A stretch of DNA of 38,471 nt from Verrucomicrobiaceae bacterium (GCA_003820635.1 RPOS01000023.1:1-38471); one strand, 5' to 3'. Positions 7,931 through 17,331 are shown, counted from the first letter of the stretch. A program made the numbers and translations. The notes: generated by a model from the sequence alone, not told the origin.

Positions 7931-8977
7931 TCAGTGTGCGGCGGCCTTGCGCAGGAGCTGCAGGCGGTCGAAGGCGGCGCCACTGAGGATCATCTCGCGG
8001 GCAAGTTCGATGCCATCGCCCATGTCATCCGCCAGGCCGGCACAGGCCAGCGCGGCACCGGCGTTCATCAGCACCATGTCGCACTTCGGACCGGTTTCGC
8101 GGCCGGAAAGGATCGCTTCGAGAATGGCGGCATTGGTTTTCGCATCGCCGCCACGCAGTTCTTCCACCTCGGCATGCTTCATGCCGAAATCGCGCGGCCG
8201 CACCTCCTCATCGGCGATGTCCTCATAGGCCCCCGCCTTGCAGATGCGGGTGGAGCCCATCAGGCTCACCTCGTCCACCACGCGCCCGTCGCCGGTGGTG
8301 CCATGGACCACCCACGCGCTCTCGCGGCCGAGCCGCTGCAGGATTTCCGCGAACGCCGGGCAAAACTCGCGCGAAAACACCCCGACGAGCTGGCACTGCG
8401 GCCGGGCCGGATTGAGCAAGGGCCCGATGAGATTGAAAATGGTCCGCACGCCACGCGTGGCGAGCGCCTTGCGCACGCCCGCCACGGCCTTGAACGCGGG
8501 ATGATAGACGGGTGCGAACATGAAACCCATGCCCGATTGCTCAATGCAGCGGCGGAAGCCGTCCGGCGGCAGGTCGATGCGGATGCCGAGCGCCTCCAGC
8601 ACGTCCGCGCCACCGCTCTTGGAGGTGATGCCGCGGTTGCCGTGCTTGACGACCACCGCCCCGGCCGCCGCTGCGATGAACATCGCGGTGGAAGAAACGT
8701 TGAACAGATCCAACTGGTCGCCGCCGGTGCCGCAGACATCGAGCGTAGGGCCCTCCAGCTCCAGCAATCCAAGATGCGGCTCCACCGCATGGCCGAGGAA
8801 GGCTTCCACGAAGCCGGCGATCTCACCCGGCGTTTCGCCTTTCTTGGCGAGCGCTTCGAGCAGCCGAGCTTTCTTTTCATCCCCGACGGCGGTGTCCAGC
8901 AAGAGCTCGGCGGCCACCTCTACTTCCCGCGCGGAAAGTTCCTGCCCGTCCTCAAGATGGTGAATCAATGCATCCAT
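7931..8977 (-). CDS. trpD: Anthranilate phosphoribosyltransferase
   Basis: The 348-residue protein has the TrpD signatures: GTGGD at residues 83-87 and KHGNR at 111-115 binding PRPP and metal, SGGADVLEALG next, and FNLIGPLLNPARP further on. It joins anthranilate to PRPP, the second step of tryptophan synthesis. Length is normal. No other trp gene is in the window, so the pathway genes are dispersed. It lies downstream of the aminotransferase gene on the same strand, but a strong terminator at 9028-9064 separates them, so it probably has its own promoter in the roughly 50 bases between terminator and start. Confidence 0.93.
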   Translation of the reverse strand: MDALIHHLEDGQELSAREVEVAAELLLDTAVGDEKKARLLEALAKKGETPGEIAGFVEAFLGHAVEPHLGLLELEGPTLDVCGTGGDQLDLFNVSSTAMFIAAAAGAVVVKHGNRGITSKSGGADVLEALGIRIDLPPDGFRRCIEQSGMGFMFAPVYHPAFKAVAGVRKALATRGVRTIFNLIGPLLNPARPQCQLVGVFSREFCPAFAEILQRLGRESAWVVHGTTGDGRVVDEVSLMGSTRICKAGAYEDIADEEVRPRDFGMKHAEVEELRGGDAKTNAAILEAILSGRETGPKCDMVLMNAGAALACAGLADDMGDGIELAREMILSGAAFDRLQLLRKAAAH

Positions 8978-9027
8978 GGCAAAATCCTAAAGCCCGCCGC
9001 GAGCCCGCGGCCAGAAAGAAGCGCCAT

Positions 9028-9064
9028 AAAAAAACCGCCGACGGGCGGACCCGGCGGCGGTTTT
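9028..9064 (-). terminator. Rho-independent terminator of the aminotransferase gene
   Basis: AAAACCGCCG at 9031-9040 pairs with CGGCGGTTTT at 9055-9064. Read on the minus strand, the GC-rich stem is followed by seven T residues (complement of 9028-9034). It sits 17 bases past the aminotransferase stop. Flanking A/T runs on both sides mean it could also stop plus-strand transcription. Confidence 0.85.
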
Positions 9065-9080
9065 GGGAAATGCTGGCAAA

Positions 9081-10247
9081 TCAATGCTCGCGGCAGAACT
9101 GCTCGAAGCGGGTGAGACCCTCGTTGAGGATGTCCAGCGTGGTGCAGTAGCTCAGGCGGATGCCCTCGTCATAGCCGAAGGCGACTCCGGGCACGGCGGC
9201 CACCTTGTAGCGCGAGAGCAGCTTGTCGCAGAGGTTGAGCGACTTCAGACCGGTGTTGCCGGTGTAAACGAAGAAGTAGAACGCGCCCTGCGGCTCCAAC
9301 ACGCGGATGTTCTGGATCGCCTTGAGGCGGGAAAACACGAACTGGCGCTTCACGTCGTATTCGCCGCGCAGGTCCTCGATGAAGGTTTGGTCGCCCTGCA
9401 GGGCCGCCAGCGCGCCGTATTGCGAGAAGGTGTTGGCGTTGGAAATGGTGTGGTTCTGGATCTTGTCGATCGCATCCGCCAGCGGCTTGGGAGCGGCGGT
9501 GTAGCCGAGGCGCCAGCCGGTCATCGAGTAGCACTTCGAGAAACCGTTGACGGTGATGGTGAGGTTGTAGAGTTCGTCGCTGAGCGAGGCGATGGAAACG
9601 TGCTTGGCCTCGCCATAGACGAGTTTTTCGTAAATCTCATCGGAAAGGATGACGATGTCTTCCTCCAGCGCGATTTCGCCCAGCGCGCGCAGTTCGGCTT
9701 CGGTGTAAACGGCACCGGTCGGGTTGCCGGGGGAGTTGATGATGACCATCTTGGTGGCCGGGGTCATCGCTTCCTCGAACTGCTCGGGAGTCATTTTCCA
9801 ACCGGTGGATTCCTTGGTTTCCACCAGCACCGGCACACCGCCGGCGAGACGCACCATTTCCGGATAGGAAACCCAGAATGGCGTGGGAATGATCACTTCG
9901 TCACCTTCCTCGATCACGGCGAGGATCGCATTGAAGCAGGCCATCTTGGCACCGCCGGTCACGCAGATCTGGTTGGGCGCGTATTTGAGATTGTTGTCGA
10001 TGAGGAACTTGGCGGCGAGCGCCTCGCGCAGTTCCGGGATGCCACCGGCGGGCGTGTATTTCGTTTTGCCGTCGCGCAGCGCCTGGATGGCGGCTTCCTT
10101 GATGAAGTCCGGGGTGTCCACTTCGGGCTCGCCGCCGGCCAGTGCGTAAACCTCCTCGCCTTTGGCGATCATGGCTTTTGCCTGCGCGGTGACGGCGAGG
10201 GTGAGTGACGGGGAAACCTTGGCAATACGGGATGAGATGCTGTCCAT
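9081..10247 (-). CDS. PLP-dependent aspartate/prephenate aminotransferase, class I
   Basis: The 388-residue protein has the class I fold-type I aminotransferase motifs: NSPGNPTG at 171-178, SDEIYE with Asp203 and Tyr206, and the PLP lysine Lys238 in GFSKCYSMTGWRLGY. The substrate-carboxylate arginine is in IRLSYCT near the C-terminus. This is the AspB/Ib subgroup, which moves amino groups between aspartate and 2-oxoglutarate; many bacterial members also transaminate prephenate to arogenate. Upstream, 258 bases separate it from the DUF1501 gene. That gap has a hairpin (GCGCCC at 10305-10310 with GGGCGC at 10323-10328) in what would be the leader. It ends at a clear terminator. Confidence 0.9.
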   Translation of the reverse strand: MDSISSRIAKVSPSLTLAVTAQAKAMIAKGEEVYALAGGEPEVDTPDFIKEAAIQALRDGKTKYTPAGGIPELREALAAKFLIDNNLKYAPNQICVTGGAKMACFNAILAVIEEGDEVIIPTPFWVSYPEMVRLAGGVPVLVETKESTGWKMTPEQFEEAMTPATKMVIINSPGNPTGAVYTEAELRALGEIALEEDIVILSDEIYEKLVYGEAKHVSIASLSDELYNLTITVNGFSKCYSMTGWRLGYTAAPKPLADAIDKIQNHTISNANTFSQYGALAALQGDQTFIEDLRGEYDVKRQFVFSRLKAIQNIRVLEPQGAFYFFVYTGNTGLKSLNLCDKLLSRYKVAAVPGVAFGYDEGIRLSYCTTLDILNEGLTRFEQFCREH

Positions 10248-10505
10248 TTGAGCTGGCGAATAAGGATTGTTTCCGCCCGGCCCGGGGGGAACGAAGGATT
10301 TCGCGCGCCCACCCGGATGAGCGGGCGCTTTTGTGGGGCCTCACCCCATGCCGTGGCAAGCGAAATGAGCGGCCGGATTCAGGTCGGAATCATGGAATTT
10401 CCGCCCTGTCCTTGATCAAGCGATCTCCCTGCCCGCAACGATGAAGCCGATGGGATGGACCACGCCCGTTGACTCGGGAACACCCTAGCCTCCACCGAAA
10501 ACAAT

Positions 10506-11813
10506 CTAAAACAACGCTGTCACCGGCTTGCCCATGTCCGCGATCTTGAATGGCCTGCGGGTGGGCGACATGACGACTTGCTCGTGGGAAATGCCGAGGG
10601 CGTGGGCGATGGTGGCGTTGAAATCCTGCACGGTGACCATGCCGTCCTTGACCTTGTTTCCGCCGGCATCGGTGAGGCCGTAGCGGATACCGCCCTTCAC
10701 GCCGCCACCAGCCAGCACGCATGAAAATGCGGATGGGTGATGATCCCGCCCGCCTTGGTGCTCGGCCTTGATTTCCGGAGTGCGGCCGAACTCGGTGGCC
10801 ACGACGACCAGCGTTTCATGGAGTTTGCCGCAGGCTTCCAGATCGGTGATGAGCGCGGCGTAGGCTTGGTCGAACTCCCGGCAGCGGCCTTCCACGCCGG
10901 TGAAGTTGTCATAATGGGTGTCCCAACCGCCGAGCTGGACCTCCACGAAGCGCACGCCGTGCTCCACCAGCCGGCGCGCGAGCATACAGCCCTGGGCGAA
11001 GCGCCCGGGGCCGTAGAGCTCGCGGGTGGCCGGCGGTTCCTCGCGCAGGTCGAAGGCCTTGAGGTCCTTCGAGTTCATCAGGGCCACCGCCTCGCGGTAG
11101 AGTTCCTCGTAAGCTTTCACGTCGGCATTCGGGAAGCGTCCGTGGAAGCGCCGGTTGAGCTTGTCCGCCAGCGCGAGGCGGCGCTCGAAATCCTCGGCCG
11201 CCACTTCTCCGGCGCGGTGCGAGTCCTTGAGGCCTTCCTCCGGGCTGCCGATGGGTGCGGCGGCATATTTCGCGCCGAAAAAACCGCCGCCGGTGAGGTC
11301 CGGCGAGCTGTCGATGGCCACGAAACCCGGCAGTTCCGGATGGAGGCGGCCGCCGAGTTTGAGCACCCACGAGCCGAGCGAGGGATGCTTGATGGTGCCG
11401 CGCATGCCATAACTCGTGTGCATGATGTAGGAGCCCTGCTCGTGCGCGCCCTGGGTGGAGTTCATCGAGTTGATGACGCACACCTTATCCATCACCCCGG
11501 CGGTTTTGCTGAGGTAGTGGCCGAGCATCACGTCATCCGCCTTGGTGGGGATGGCGGTGGTTTTTCCCATCACGTCCTTTTTCCTGGGCTTCGGATCGAA
11601 GGTGTCGATGTGGCTCATGCCGCCGGCCATGAACAGATAGATGACATGTTTCGCCCGCGCCTTGGCATCCGCGGCGGGTGCGGCTCCGGCGATGGTGGGG
11701 CCGAACATCGGCAGCAAGTGCACGCCCAGCAGGGTGCGCGCCGCATGGGACATGAAACCGCGGCGGCTCAGTTCATCCGATTTGAGAAAGGGATTGGTGG
11801 ACATGGGGATCAT
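10506..11813 (-). CDS. DUF1501 family protein, Tat-exported
   Basis: From the ATG at 11813 the product is 435 residues. It opens with a twin-arginine-type signal (SRRGF at 16-20, then a hydrophobic stretch), so folded export to the periplasm is expected. The body matches DUF1501, a sulfatase-like alkaline-phosphatase-superfamily relative: FMAGGMSHIDTFDPK, then GGWDTHYDNF, TEFGRTPE and GGRDHHPSAFS. The start overlaps the upstream DUF1549/DUF1553 stop as ATGA, so the two are translationally coupled. This pair is very common in Planctomycetes and Verrucomicrobia. Its biochemical role is not established; a link to polysaccharide breakdown has been proposed for related gene groups. Confidence 0.85.
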   Translation of the reverse strand: MIPMSTNPFLKSDELSRRGFMSHAARTLLGVHLLPMFGPTIAGAAPAADAKARAKHVIYLFMAGGMSHIDTFDPKPRKKDVMGKTTAIPTKADDVMLGHYLSKTAGVMDKVCVINSMNSTQGAHEQGSYIMHTSYGMRGTIKHPSLGSWVLKLGGRLHPELPGFVAIDSSPDLTGGGFFGAKYAAAPIGSPEEGLKDSHRAGEVAAEDFERRLALADKLNRRFHGRFPNADVKAYEELYREAVALMNSKDLKAFDLREEPPATRELYGPGRFAQGCMLARRLVEHGVRFVEVQLGGWDTHYDNFTGVEGRCREFDQAYAALITDLEACGKLHETLVVVATEFGRTPEIKAEHQGGRDHHPSAFSCVLAGGGVKGGIRYGLTDAGGNKVKDGMVTVQDFNATIAHALGISHEQVVMSPTRRPFKIADMGKPVTALF

Positions 11814-13711
11814 TGCAGGAAGAGGAATTCGGAGGACATCACGAGTGCGGAAACAATGTTGCGGCAGCCTTCTTCCGGGCCGCGGGCCTTGATCTCCTCC
11901 AGCATCCAGCCCATCTCCTCTTGATCCGGCGGACGGCTGAGGATGGCGATGTGGAGCCGGCGGATCCGCTCCTGATCCGAGCCGGCGCCCTCCAGGCACT
12001 GATAGAGGTGCGCGTCCGGATTGTTGACCAGCCGGTCCTGCACAAAGCCGTTCATCAGCGAGAGCACCTGCCCGACGTTCGGCTCGCGGCTGGCGGCATC
12101 CACCACCTCGCGGTCGGACGCGCCGAAGAGATAGAGCAGATGATCGCGCGGCGCGGGAGATGGCAGCTCCGAGGCCCTCACCAGCGCGCTGGCGTCGCGG
12201 TTGCGGGCGAGCCTCATCATCATCATGCCATCGCCGCCGGATTGGCTGGCGCGGCGGATTTCCTCGAGCAGTTTGGCGAAATACGCACGCACCTCCGTCT
12301 CGGATTTCAGGGCGAGCACTTCCTTGGAAATCTGCGGCATCGTGCGCTTCCCTTCCAGCACCGGCACCCCGCCCAGATAGACGCGGTCGTCCAGCGGGCG
12401 GGCGGGCTCGCGGTCCGGATCCCCGCCGGCCAGCGTGATGAGCGAGTCCCAGATCTGCTCTGCCGGCAGCCGCTGGATCTTGCGGCCGTGGAAATCATCG
12501 CCGCCTTCGACGATGGACGCGTTCGGATTGGTGGCGAACTGGAAGGTGCGCGTGAGCAGCAACGCGTGCTGGAAGGAGCGCAAGTCATAGTTGAGCTCCA
12601 CCATCAGATCTCCCAACAGCGCGATCATCGGCGGATGGTGCGTCTTGTCAGGAGCCAGCCAGTCGTCCACCGGTTCGTAGAGTCCCCGGCCCATGACGCG
12701 TTTCCACATGCGGTTGGCGATGACGGTGGGAAAGCGCTGGTCCGTGCGTTCCACGATCCAGCCGACCAGCTTGGCGCGGCCGTCGTTTTCATCCTGCTTG
12801 TCGCTCATCCGCACGGTTTTGCCGAAGGGTGTGCGCCCGGCGACCACCTCGCCCGGCTTGCCATCGCGGTATTGGTAATCCGACGGCAGCGGGATGCGCC
12901 CGGCCCCGCCGCCGCCCAGCGACATGCCGTAGATGCCGTCCCACAGGATGCGGGCGGCGCGCATTTCATCCGAGTTGGCGCGCTCGCCGCGGCTGATTTC
13001 CATCCACAGCGGCTGCATCAACTCGCGCCCCAGCGGCTCCTGGCCGTGGGTGAAGGCGGCAAGCTGATAGAAATCATGGCGCTCGGCGGTGCCGAAGGGA
13101 TCGTCATGGCACTGCGCGCACTCCATGCGCTCGCCGAGGAAGATCCGCATGGTGTTGGAAAGGTTATCCAGCGGCATGCCAAGGTCCCGCGTGTAGTAGC
13201 CCACGGCCGCGGTTTCCGGATCCCAGCCGTCGCCCGAGGATGCGAGCAGGCGCCGCGTGAATTCATCCCACGGCATGTTGTCGGCCATCGCCTTGCGCAC
13301 CCAGTGGCGATACGGCTCATTGGTCACGGAGGAGTTGACGCGCCCGTCCGTGACGCGCAGCAGGTCAAAGGCCCAGTTGGCCATGTGGCTGGAGTAGCCC
13401 GGGGATTGCAGCAGGTAATCCACCACCTGCGCGCGCTTGTCCGCATCCTCGATTTCCAGAAACGCCAGCGCCTCCTCCGATGTGGGAATGCGCCCGATGG
13501 CCACCAGAAACACCCGCCGCAGGAATGTCGCGTCGTCCGTGACCGCCGGCACCGGCAGGTTCTTGCTGCGGTAGAATGCGGCCACCTGCCGGTCGATGCG
13601 CAGCGCCGCCTGCTTGAGCCGTGCGGAGTCCGCTCCGGCCTGTCCCACAGCCTGCGGGCTGGCGGATAGGAGGGTGGCGGCGGAAAGGGTGAAAAGGAAA
13701 AGGCGCGTCAT
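11810..13711 (-). CDS. DUF1549/DUF1553 secreted protein with a CxxCH haem motif
   Basis: From the ATG at 13711 the product is 633 residues, with a signal peptide in the first 24 or so (MTRLFLFTLSAATLLSA). DUF1549 occupies about 30-245 and includes the haem-attachment motif CAQCH at 198-202 (context MECAQCHDDPF). DUF1553 occupies about 330-590 (IANRMWKRVMGRGLYEPVDDW, then LLLTRTFQ). The longer open frame to 13750 adds 13 residues before the signal peptide and is less likely. The companion DUF1501 gene follows with a 4-base overlap. The single haem motif suggests an electron-transfer or c-type cytochrome role in the periplasm, inferred from the motif only. Confidence 0.85.
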   Translation of the reverse strand: MTRLFLFTLSAATLLSASPQAVGQAGADSARLKQAALRIDRQVAAFYRSKNLPVPAVTDDATFLRRVFLVAIGRIPTSEEALAFLEIEDADKRAQVVDYLLQSPGYSSHMANWAFDLLRVTDGRVNSSVTNEPYRHWVRKAMADNMPWDEFTRRLLASSGDGWDPETAAVGYYTRDLGMPLDNLSNTMRIFLGERMECAQCHDDPFGTAERHDFYQLAAFTHGQEPLGRELMQPLWMEISRGERANSDEMRAARILWDGIYGMSLGGGGAGRIPLPSDYQYRDGKPGEVVAGRTPFGKTVRMSDKQDENDGRAKLVGWIVERTDQRFPTVIANRMWKRVMGRGLYEPVDDWLAPDKTHHPPMIALLGDLMVELNYDLRSFQHALLLTRTFQFATNPNASIVEGGDDFHGRKIQRLPAEQIWDSLITLAGGDPDREPARPLDDRVYLGGVPVLEGKRTMPQISKEVLALKSETEVRAYFAKLLEEIRRASQSGGDGMMMMRLARNRDASALVRASELPSPAPRDHLLYLFGASDREVVDAASREPNVGQVLSLMNGFVQDRLVNNPDAHLYQCLEGAGSDQERIRRLHIAILSRPPDQEEMGWMLEEIKARGPEEGCRNIVSALVMSSEFLFLQ

Positions 13712-13843
13712 TGAATCCCGGCAACCTAGCCAAATCCGCAGCCGCGTCAATTTGTGGTTTTTCCGATGCTTTTCACGCGCTTGCCCGGAATTTTTCCCTC
13801 AAACCCTTGCCAGCCCGGGGGCAGTGGTTTAAGCCCGCCGCCT

Positions 13844-15439
13844 ATGGCAAACTATCGCGTGCTGGTATCGGACCCCATCTCGGACAAGGGCGTGGACGCC
13901 CTGCGCAATGCCCCGGGCATCGACGTTGACGTCAACACCGGCCTCAAGCCGGACGAACTGCTCAAAATCATCGGTGATTACCACGGCCTCGTCGTCCGCT
14001 CCCAAACCAAGGTCACGCCCGAGGTCTTCGCCGCCGCGAAAAACCTCAAAGTCATCGGCCGCGCCGGCGTGGGCGTGGACAACATCGACCGCTCCGCCGC
14101 CACCGACCACGGCGTGGTGGTGATGAACACCCCCAGCGGCAACACGATTTCCACCGCCGAGCACGCCTTCACGCTGATGCTCTCGCTGGCCCGCTACATC
14201 CCGCAGGCCCACGCCTCGATGATCGCCGGAAAATGGGACCGCAAGTCCTTCGAGGGCGTCGAGATGAACGGCAAGCGCCTCGCCATCCTCGGCATGGGCC
14301 GCATCGGCACCGAGTTCGCCAAGCGCGCCCAGGCCTTCGGCATGACCGTCGTCGCCTTCGATCCCTTCCTCACCGCCGCCCGCGCCCAGTCGCTCAAGGT
14401 CGAACTCGCCCAGAGCCCGGATGAGGCGCTCACCGGCGCGGACGTCGTCACCCTGCACATCCCGCTCACGCCGGAAACCAATCACATCCTCAACGAGCAA
14501 CGCCTCAAGCTCATGAACCGCGGCGCGCTGGTGGTCAACTGCGCCCGCGGCGGTCTCGTCGATGAAGCCGCCGCCAAGGCGTTGCTCGACGCCGGCCACC
14601 TCGCCGGCATCGCGCTCGACGTTTACGAAACCGAGCCGCCAGCCGCGGATTTTCCGCTGTTTGGCGCGAAAAAATGCGTCTTCACCCCGCACCTCGGCGC
14701 GTCCACGGCCGAGGCGCAGGAAAACGTCGGCATCGAGGTGGCGCACCAAGTGAAGGACTTCCTCGTCACCGGCGAGATCCGCAACGCGGTGAACATGCCC
14801 AACCTCGATAGCCGCACGCTCGAAAGCGTGGGCCCGTACCTTGCCCTGGCCACCTCGCTCGGCAAGCTGCTCTCTCGCATCGCTCCGGCCCAGTGCGACA
14901 GCATCCGCGTCTCCTACCTCGGCGCCGTCTCCGAGCTCGATACCGAGCTCATCACCCGCACCGTTCTAACAGGTTACCTCGCCGCCGCCCACGACGAGGC
15001 GCAGGTGAATCTCGTAAACGCCCCGGCCGTGGCCAAGACCTTCGGCCTGCAAGTCAGCGAGTCCACCGTGGCACTCGCCACCAACTGCACCGAGCTCATT
15101 GAGGTTTCCGCCATCAAGGGCGGTGAAGTCTGCACCGTGGCCGGCACCTTCTACGGCAAGGCCCCGCGCATCGTCCACATCGCCGGCCACAACGTGGAAA
15201 CCAATCCCATCGGCCGCTTCCTCTTCGTGGAAAACGACGACCGCCCCGGCATTGTCGGCCTCATCGGCACCTCCCTCGGCGGTGCCTCCGTCAACATCGC
15301 CAACATGGCCCTCAGCCGCAATGCCGACCACACCCGCGCCGTCACCGTGATTGAGGTGGACACCGAGCCGCCCGCCAAACTCCTGGAAACCCTGCGCGCC
15401 ACCCCCGGCATCATCCGAGTGCTGAGCTTCGCGCTCTGA
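13844..15439 (+). CDS. serA: D-3-phosphoglycerate dehydrogenase, long ACT-containing type
   Basis: From the ATG at 13844 the product is 531 residues, the usual size of the long SerA form. The NAD-binding loop is G150-M-G152-R-I-G155. The catalytic set is Arg235 in NCARGG, Glu264 in ETEPP, and His283 in PHLGAST. Residues about 320-450 form the allosteric intervening domain, and the last 75 or so form an ACT domain (LFVENDDRPGIVGLIG) that in relatives binds serine for feedback inhibition. It oxidises 3-phosphoglycerate, the first step of serine synthesis. The annotated open frame starts earlier (13754), but the extra 30 residues are implausible. It is divergent from the DUF1549 operon. Confidence 0.93.
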   Translation: MANYRVLVSDPISDKGVDALRNAPGIDVDVNTGLKPDELLKIIGDYHGLVVRSQTKVTPEVFAAAKNLKVIGRAGVGVDNIDRSAATDHGVVVMNTPSGNTISTAEHAFTLMLSLARYIPQAHASMIAGKWDRKSFEGVEMNGKRLAILGMGRIGTEFAKRAQAFGMTVVAFDPFLTAARAQSLKVELAQSPDEALTGADVVTLHIPLTPETNHILNEQRLKLMNRGALVVNCARGGLVDEAAAKALLDAGHLAGIALDVYETEPPAADFPLFGAKKCVFTPHLGASTAEAQENVGIEVAHQVKDFLVTGEIRNAVNMPNLDSRTLESVGPYLALATSLGKLLSRIAPAQCDSIRVSYLGAVSELDTELITRTVLTGYLAAAHDEAQVNLVNAPAVAKTFGLQVSESTVALATNCTELIEVSAIKGGEVCTVAGTFYGKAPRIVHIAGHNVETNPIGRFLFVENDDRPGIVGLIGTSLGGASVNIANMALSRNADHTRAVTVIEVDTEPPAKLLETLRATPGIIRVLSFAL

Positions 15440-15633
15440 CCGCCCATTCGATGATGAATGTTCGATGGCGTTCAAAGCAGCGCCGCACCGCGGTGTGTTA
15501 CAAGGAGGCCGTCGGTTCCGCAAAGGATCGGCGGTCTCTCTTGTTGGGAAGGATCAAAAACACGGCGGTAGTCCGACGGGAAGCACAAAGCGAAGCTGGC
15601 GGAACCAACAGACCACCCCCCGCAGCAATGGGA

Positions 15634-15708
15634 TGGAGCCGCTGGTCGGATTTGAACCGACGACCTGCTCATTACGAATGAGCTGCTCTACCCCTGAGCT
15701 ACAGCGGC
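15634..15708 (-). tRNA. tRNA-Thr (anticodon CGU)
   Basis: Read on the minus strand, the sequence folds as a complete cloverleaf: 7-bp acceptor GCCGCTG/CAGCGGC, D-stem GCTC/GAGC, anticodon stem GCTCA/TGAGC with loop TTCGTAA (anticodon CGT), five-base variable loop, and T-stem GTCGG/CCGAC with loop TTCAAAT. The discriminator is U and the CCA end is encoded (15636-15634). It reads the ACG threonine codon. Confidence 0.95.
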
Positions 15709-15789
15709 TTTTAAAAACCCCGGAAGGCTGGCGGCGGACGGGTGCCGGATCGCGAAGAGGAAAGAAGCAAGCCGGAGCGGCGGAGTCAA

Positions 15790-15826
15790 GGATTTGAACT
15801 GGATTTGAAATGATCCGCTGGTCGGA
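15790..15826. repeat. Partial copies of the tRNA-Thr 3' region
   Basis: CCGCTGGTCGGA at 15815-15826 repeats exactly the stretch at 15639-15650, the acceptor/T-arm end of the tRNA-Thr gene. GGATTTGAAC at 15790-15799 repeats 15648-15657 from the T-loop. The two fragments are in swapped order, about 140-175 bases from the gene, in otherwise gene-free DNA. This looks like the remnant of a duplicated tRNA or of an element that used the tRNA end. Confidence 0.5.
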
Positions 15827-15889
15827 ATCAAACTCGTGTTGGCAAAGCGCGGATTTCCGTGTTAAGGCCACGGGCCGGATCCCGCAGCC

Positions 15890-16939
15890 ATGGCCAAAGC
15901 CCGAGTCACCACCACCGCCGCCCTCGCCCGGCATCTGGGAATTTCCCGCTGGACGGTCTCGCGCGTGCTCAATGGCCACAGCGGCGTGAAGGAGGAAACC
16001 GTGCGGATGGTGAAACAGGCCATGCACGATCTGGGCTTCCAGCCAAGCGCACTGGCCCGCGGCTTGCGCGGCGGGCAGACGGCCACCGTCGGCGTCTGTT
16101 TCCAGGATTTGGACTCGCCGGTGCTTGCGATGCGCGCCGCCTCGCTCCAGCAGCGGCTGCGCGAGGAGGGCTACCAGACGATCATCGAACTGTCCGGCGA
16201 CAATGTGGAACTCGAACGCGGTGCGATCCGGCGTTTCGTGGGCCAGCACGTGGATGGCATCGTGCTGATTTTTTCCCGTCTGGCGACGGACGATCCGGCG
16301 CTGCGCATGCTGGAAAGAAGCGGCACGCCCTGCTTCTGGGTGGACCCGGAAAACCCGGTGCCCGGCGACCGCATCCTGCTCGACCGCGCCCGCTCGATGA
16401 AGCTGGTGCTGGAACATCTCACGGGGCTCGGCCACCGCAGGATCGCGCTGTTAGGGATCGACCCGCGCAACCGCTTCGGAGCCCTGCGTATTCCCGGCCT
16501 GCGGAAATACGCACCGAAGTGCGGCCTGGATTTCGAGCGTGATTTCATCCAGCTGTTTCACCCCGGCGAGACGAAGCACACCTTCGAATACGGCTATGAA
16601 CTCGCGGGCGAACTCATCGGGCAATGCGCCGGAAACCTGCCCACGGGCATCATCGCCCTCAACGACCGCATCGCCATCGGAGCGATCAACCGCTTGCGCG
16701 AGGACGGCATCCGAGTGCCCGAGGACATCTCGGTCATCGGCTATGACAACATCGCCGTGGCCGAGCACTTTTTCCCATCGCTCACCACCGTGGACCACCA
16801 GACCAACCGCCTCATGGACCTCGCCGTGCGCGGGCTGCTCGAACGCCTCGAACCGGAAAATTCCGACCTGCCGCCCCGCGAATCCCATGTCCATCCCAAG
16901 CTCGTCATCCGCCACTCCACCGGCCCGGTCAGGGGCTGA
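15890..16939 (+). CDS. LacI-family transcriptional regulator
   Basis: The 349-residue protein has the LacI helix-turn-helix at about 6-55 (TTTAALARHLGISRWTVSRVLNG, then VKEETVRMVKQAMHDLGFQPS and hinge ALARGLRGG). A periplasmic-binding-protein-like effector domain runs from 62 to the end, with the family block GIIALNDRIAIGAINRL and DISVIGYDNIAVAEHFFPSLTTVDH. LacI proteins usually repress sugar-use operons until a sugar or sugar phosphate binds. The gene lies 450 bases upstream of the broken sugar-acid catabolism genes and gnd on the same strand, so those are the likely original targets; that is inference. Confidence 0.88.
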   Translation: MAKARVTTTAALARHLGISRWTVSRVLNGHSGVKEETVRMVKQAMHDLGFQPSALARGLRGGQTATVGVCFQDLDSPVLAMRAASLQQRLREEGYQTIIELSGDNVELERGAIRRFVGQHVDGIVLIFSRLATDDPALRMLERSGTPCFWVDPENPVPGDRILLDRARSMKLVLEHLTGLGHRRIALLGIDPRNRFGALRIPGLRKYAPKCGLDFERDFIQLFHPGETKHTFEYGYELAGELIGQCAGNLPTGIIALNDRIAIGAINRLREDGIRVPEDISVIGYDNIAVAEHFFPSLTTVDHQTNRLMDLAVRGLLERLEPENSDLPPRESHVHPKLVIRHSTGPVRG

Positions 16940-16980
16940 TGCCCAGCCTGCGCTGACGATTTATCAAACCCGCCATTCCG

Positions 16981-17331
16981 ATGAAAAAATGCCCCTATTG
17001 CGCTGAGGAAATCCAGGATGAAGCCATCAAGTGCAAGCACTGCATGGAGTTTCTCGACGGATCACGGCGGGCCACGCCGCCCGCCCTGCCGCCTGGCCGG
17101 GATCAGGCGCTGCCATGGTATTTCAGAACCGGATTCATCGTTCTGATGTTTCTAACGCTGCCTCCACTGGCGCTGCCTTCCGTATGGTTGCACCCGAAAC
17201 TTCACCTCGCCTGGAAACTGGCAATCACAGCGGCGGTTTTGGGGTTTTGCTGGATCAGTTACGCCGCCATCCAAGGGTTCATCCATCAATTCGACGAGGC
17301 CACCCGGATGCTCAATGAAATGCGAATTTGA
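16981..17331 (+). CDS. Zinc-ribbon membrane protein
   Basis: The 116-residue protein starts with a four-cysteine zinc ribbon, CPYC at 4-7 and CKHC at 18-21, of the type labelled zinc-ribbon domain in many bacterial membrane proteins. Two membrane segments follow at about 50-70 and 78-98. The short C-terminal tail is charged ([13 protein letters not shown]). Function is unknown. It follows the LacI gene by 41 bases. Confidence 0.65.
   Translation: MKKCPYCAEEIQDEAIKCKHCMEFLDGSRRATPPALPPGRDQALPWYFRTGFIVLMFLTLPPLALPSVWLHPKLHLAWKLAITAAVLGFCWISYAAIQGFIHQFDEATRMLNEMRI

Noticed and set aside
7925..9115. 396-residue plus-strand ORF antisense to trpD
   Set aside because: Shadow of trpD; no start signal and no conserved motif.
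11813..13669. 618-residue plus-strand ORF antisense to the DUF1549/DUF1553 gene
   Set aside because: No family motif; long antisense frames are common in high-GC DNA, and the minus-strand protein has clear domains and a CxxCH motif.
13829..14749. 306-residue minus-strand ORF antisense to serA
   Set aside because: Composition rich in glycine, valine, aspartate and glutamate, with no motif; serA on the plus strand is unambiguous.
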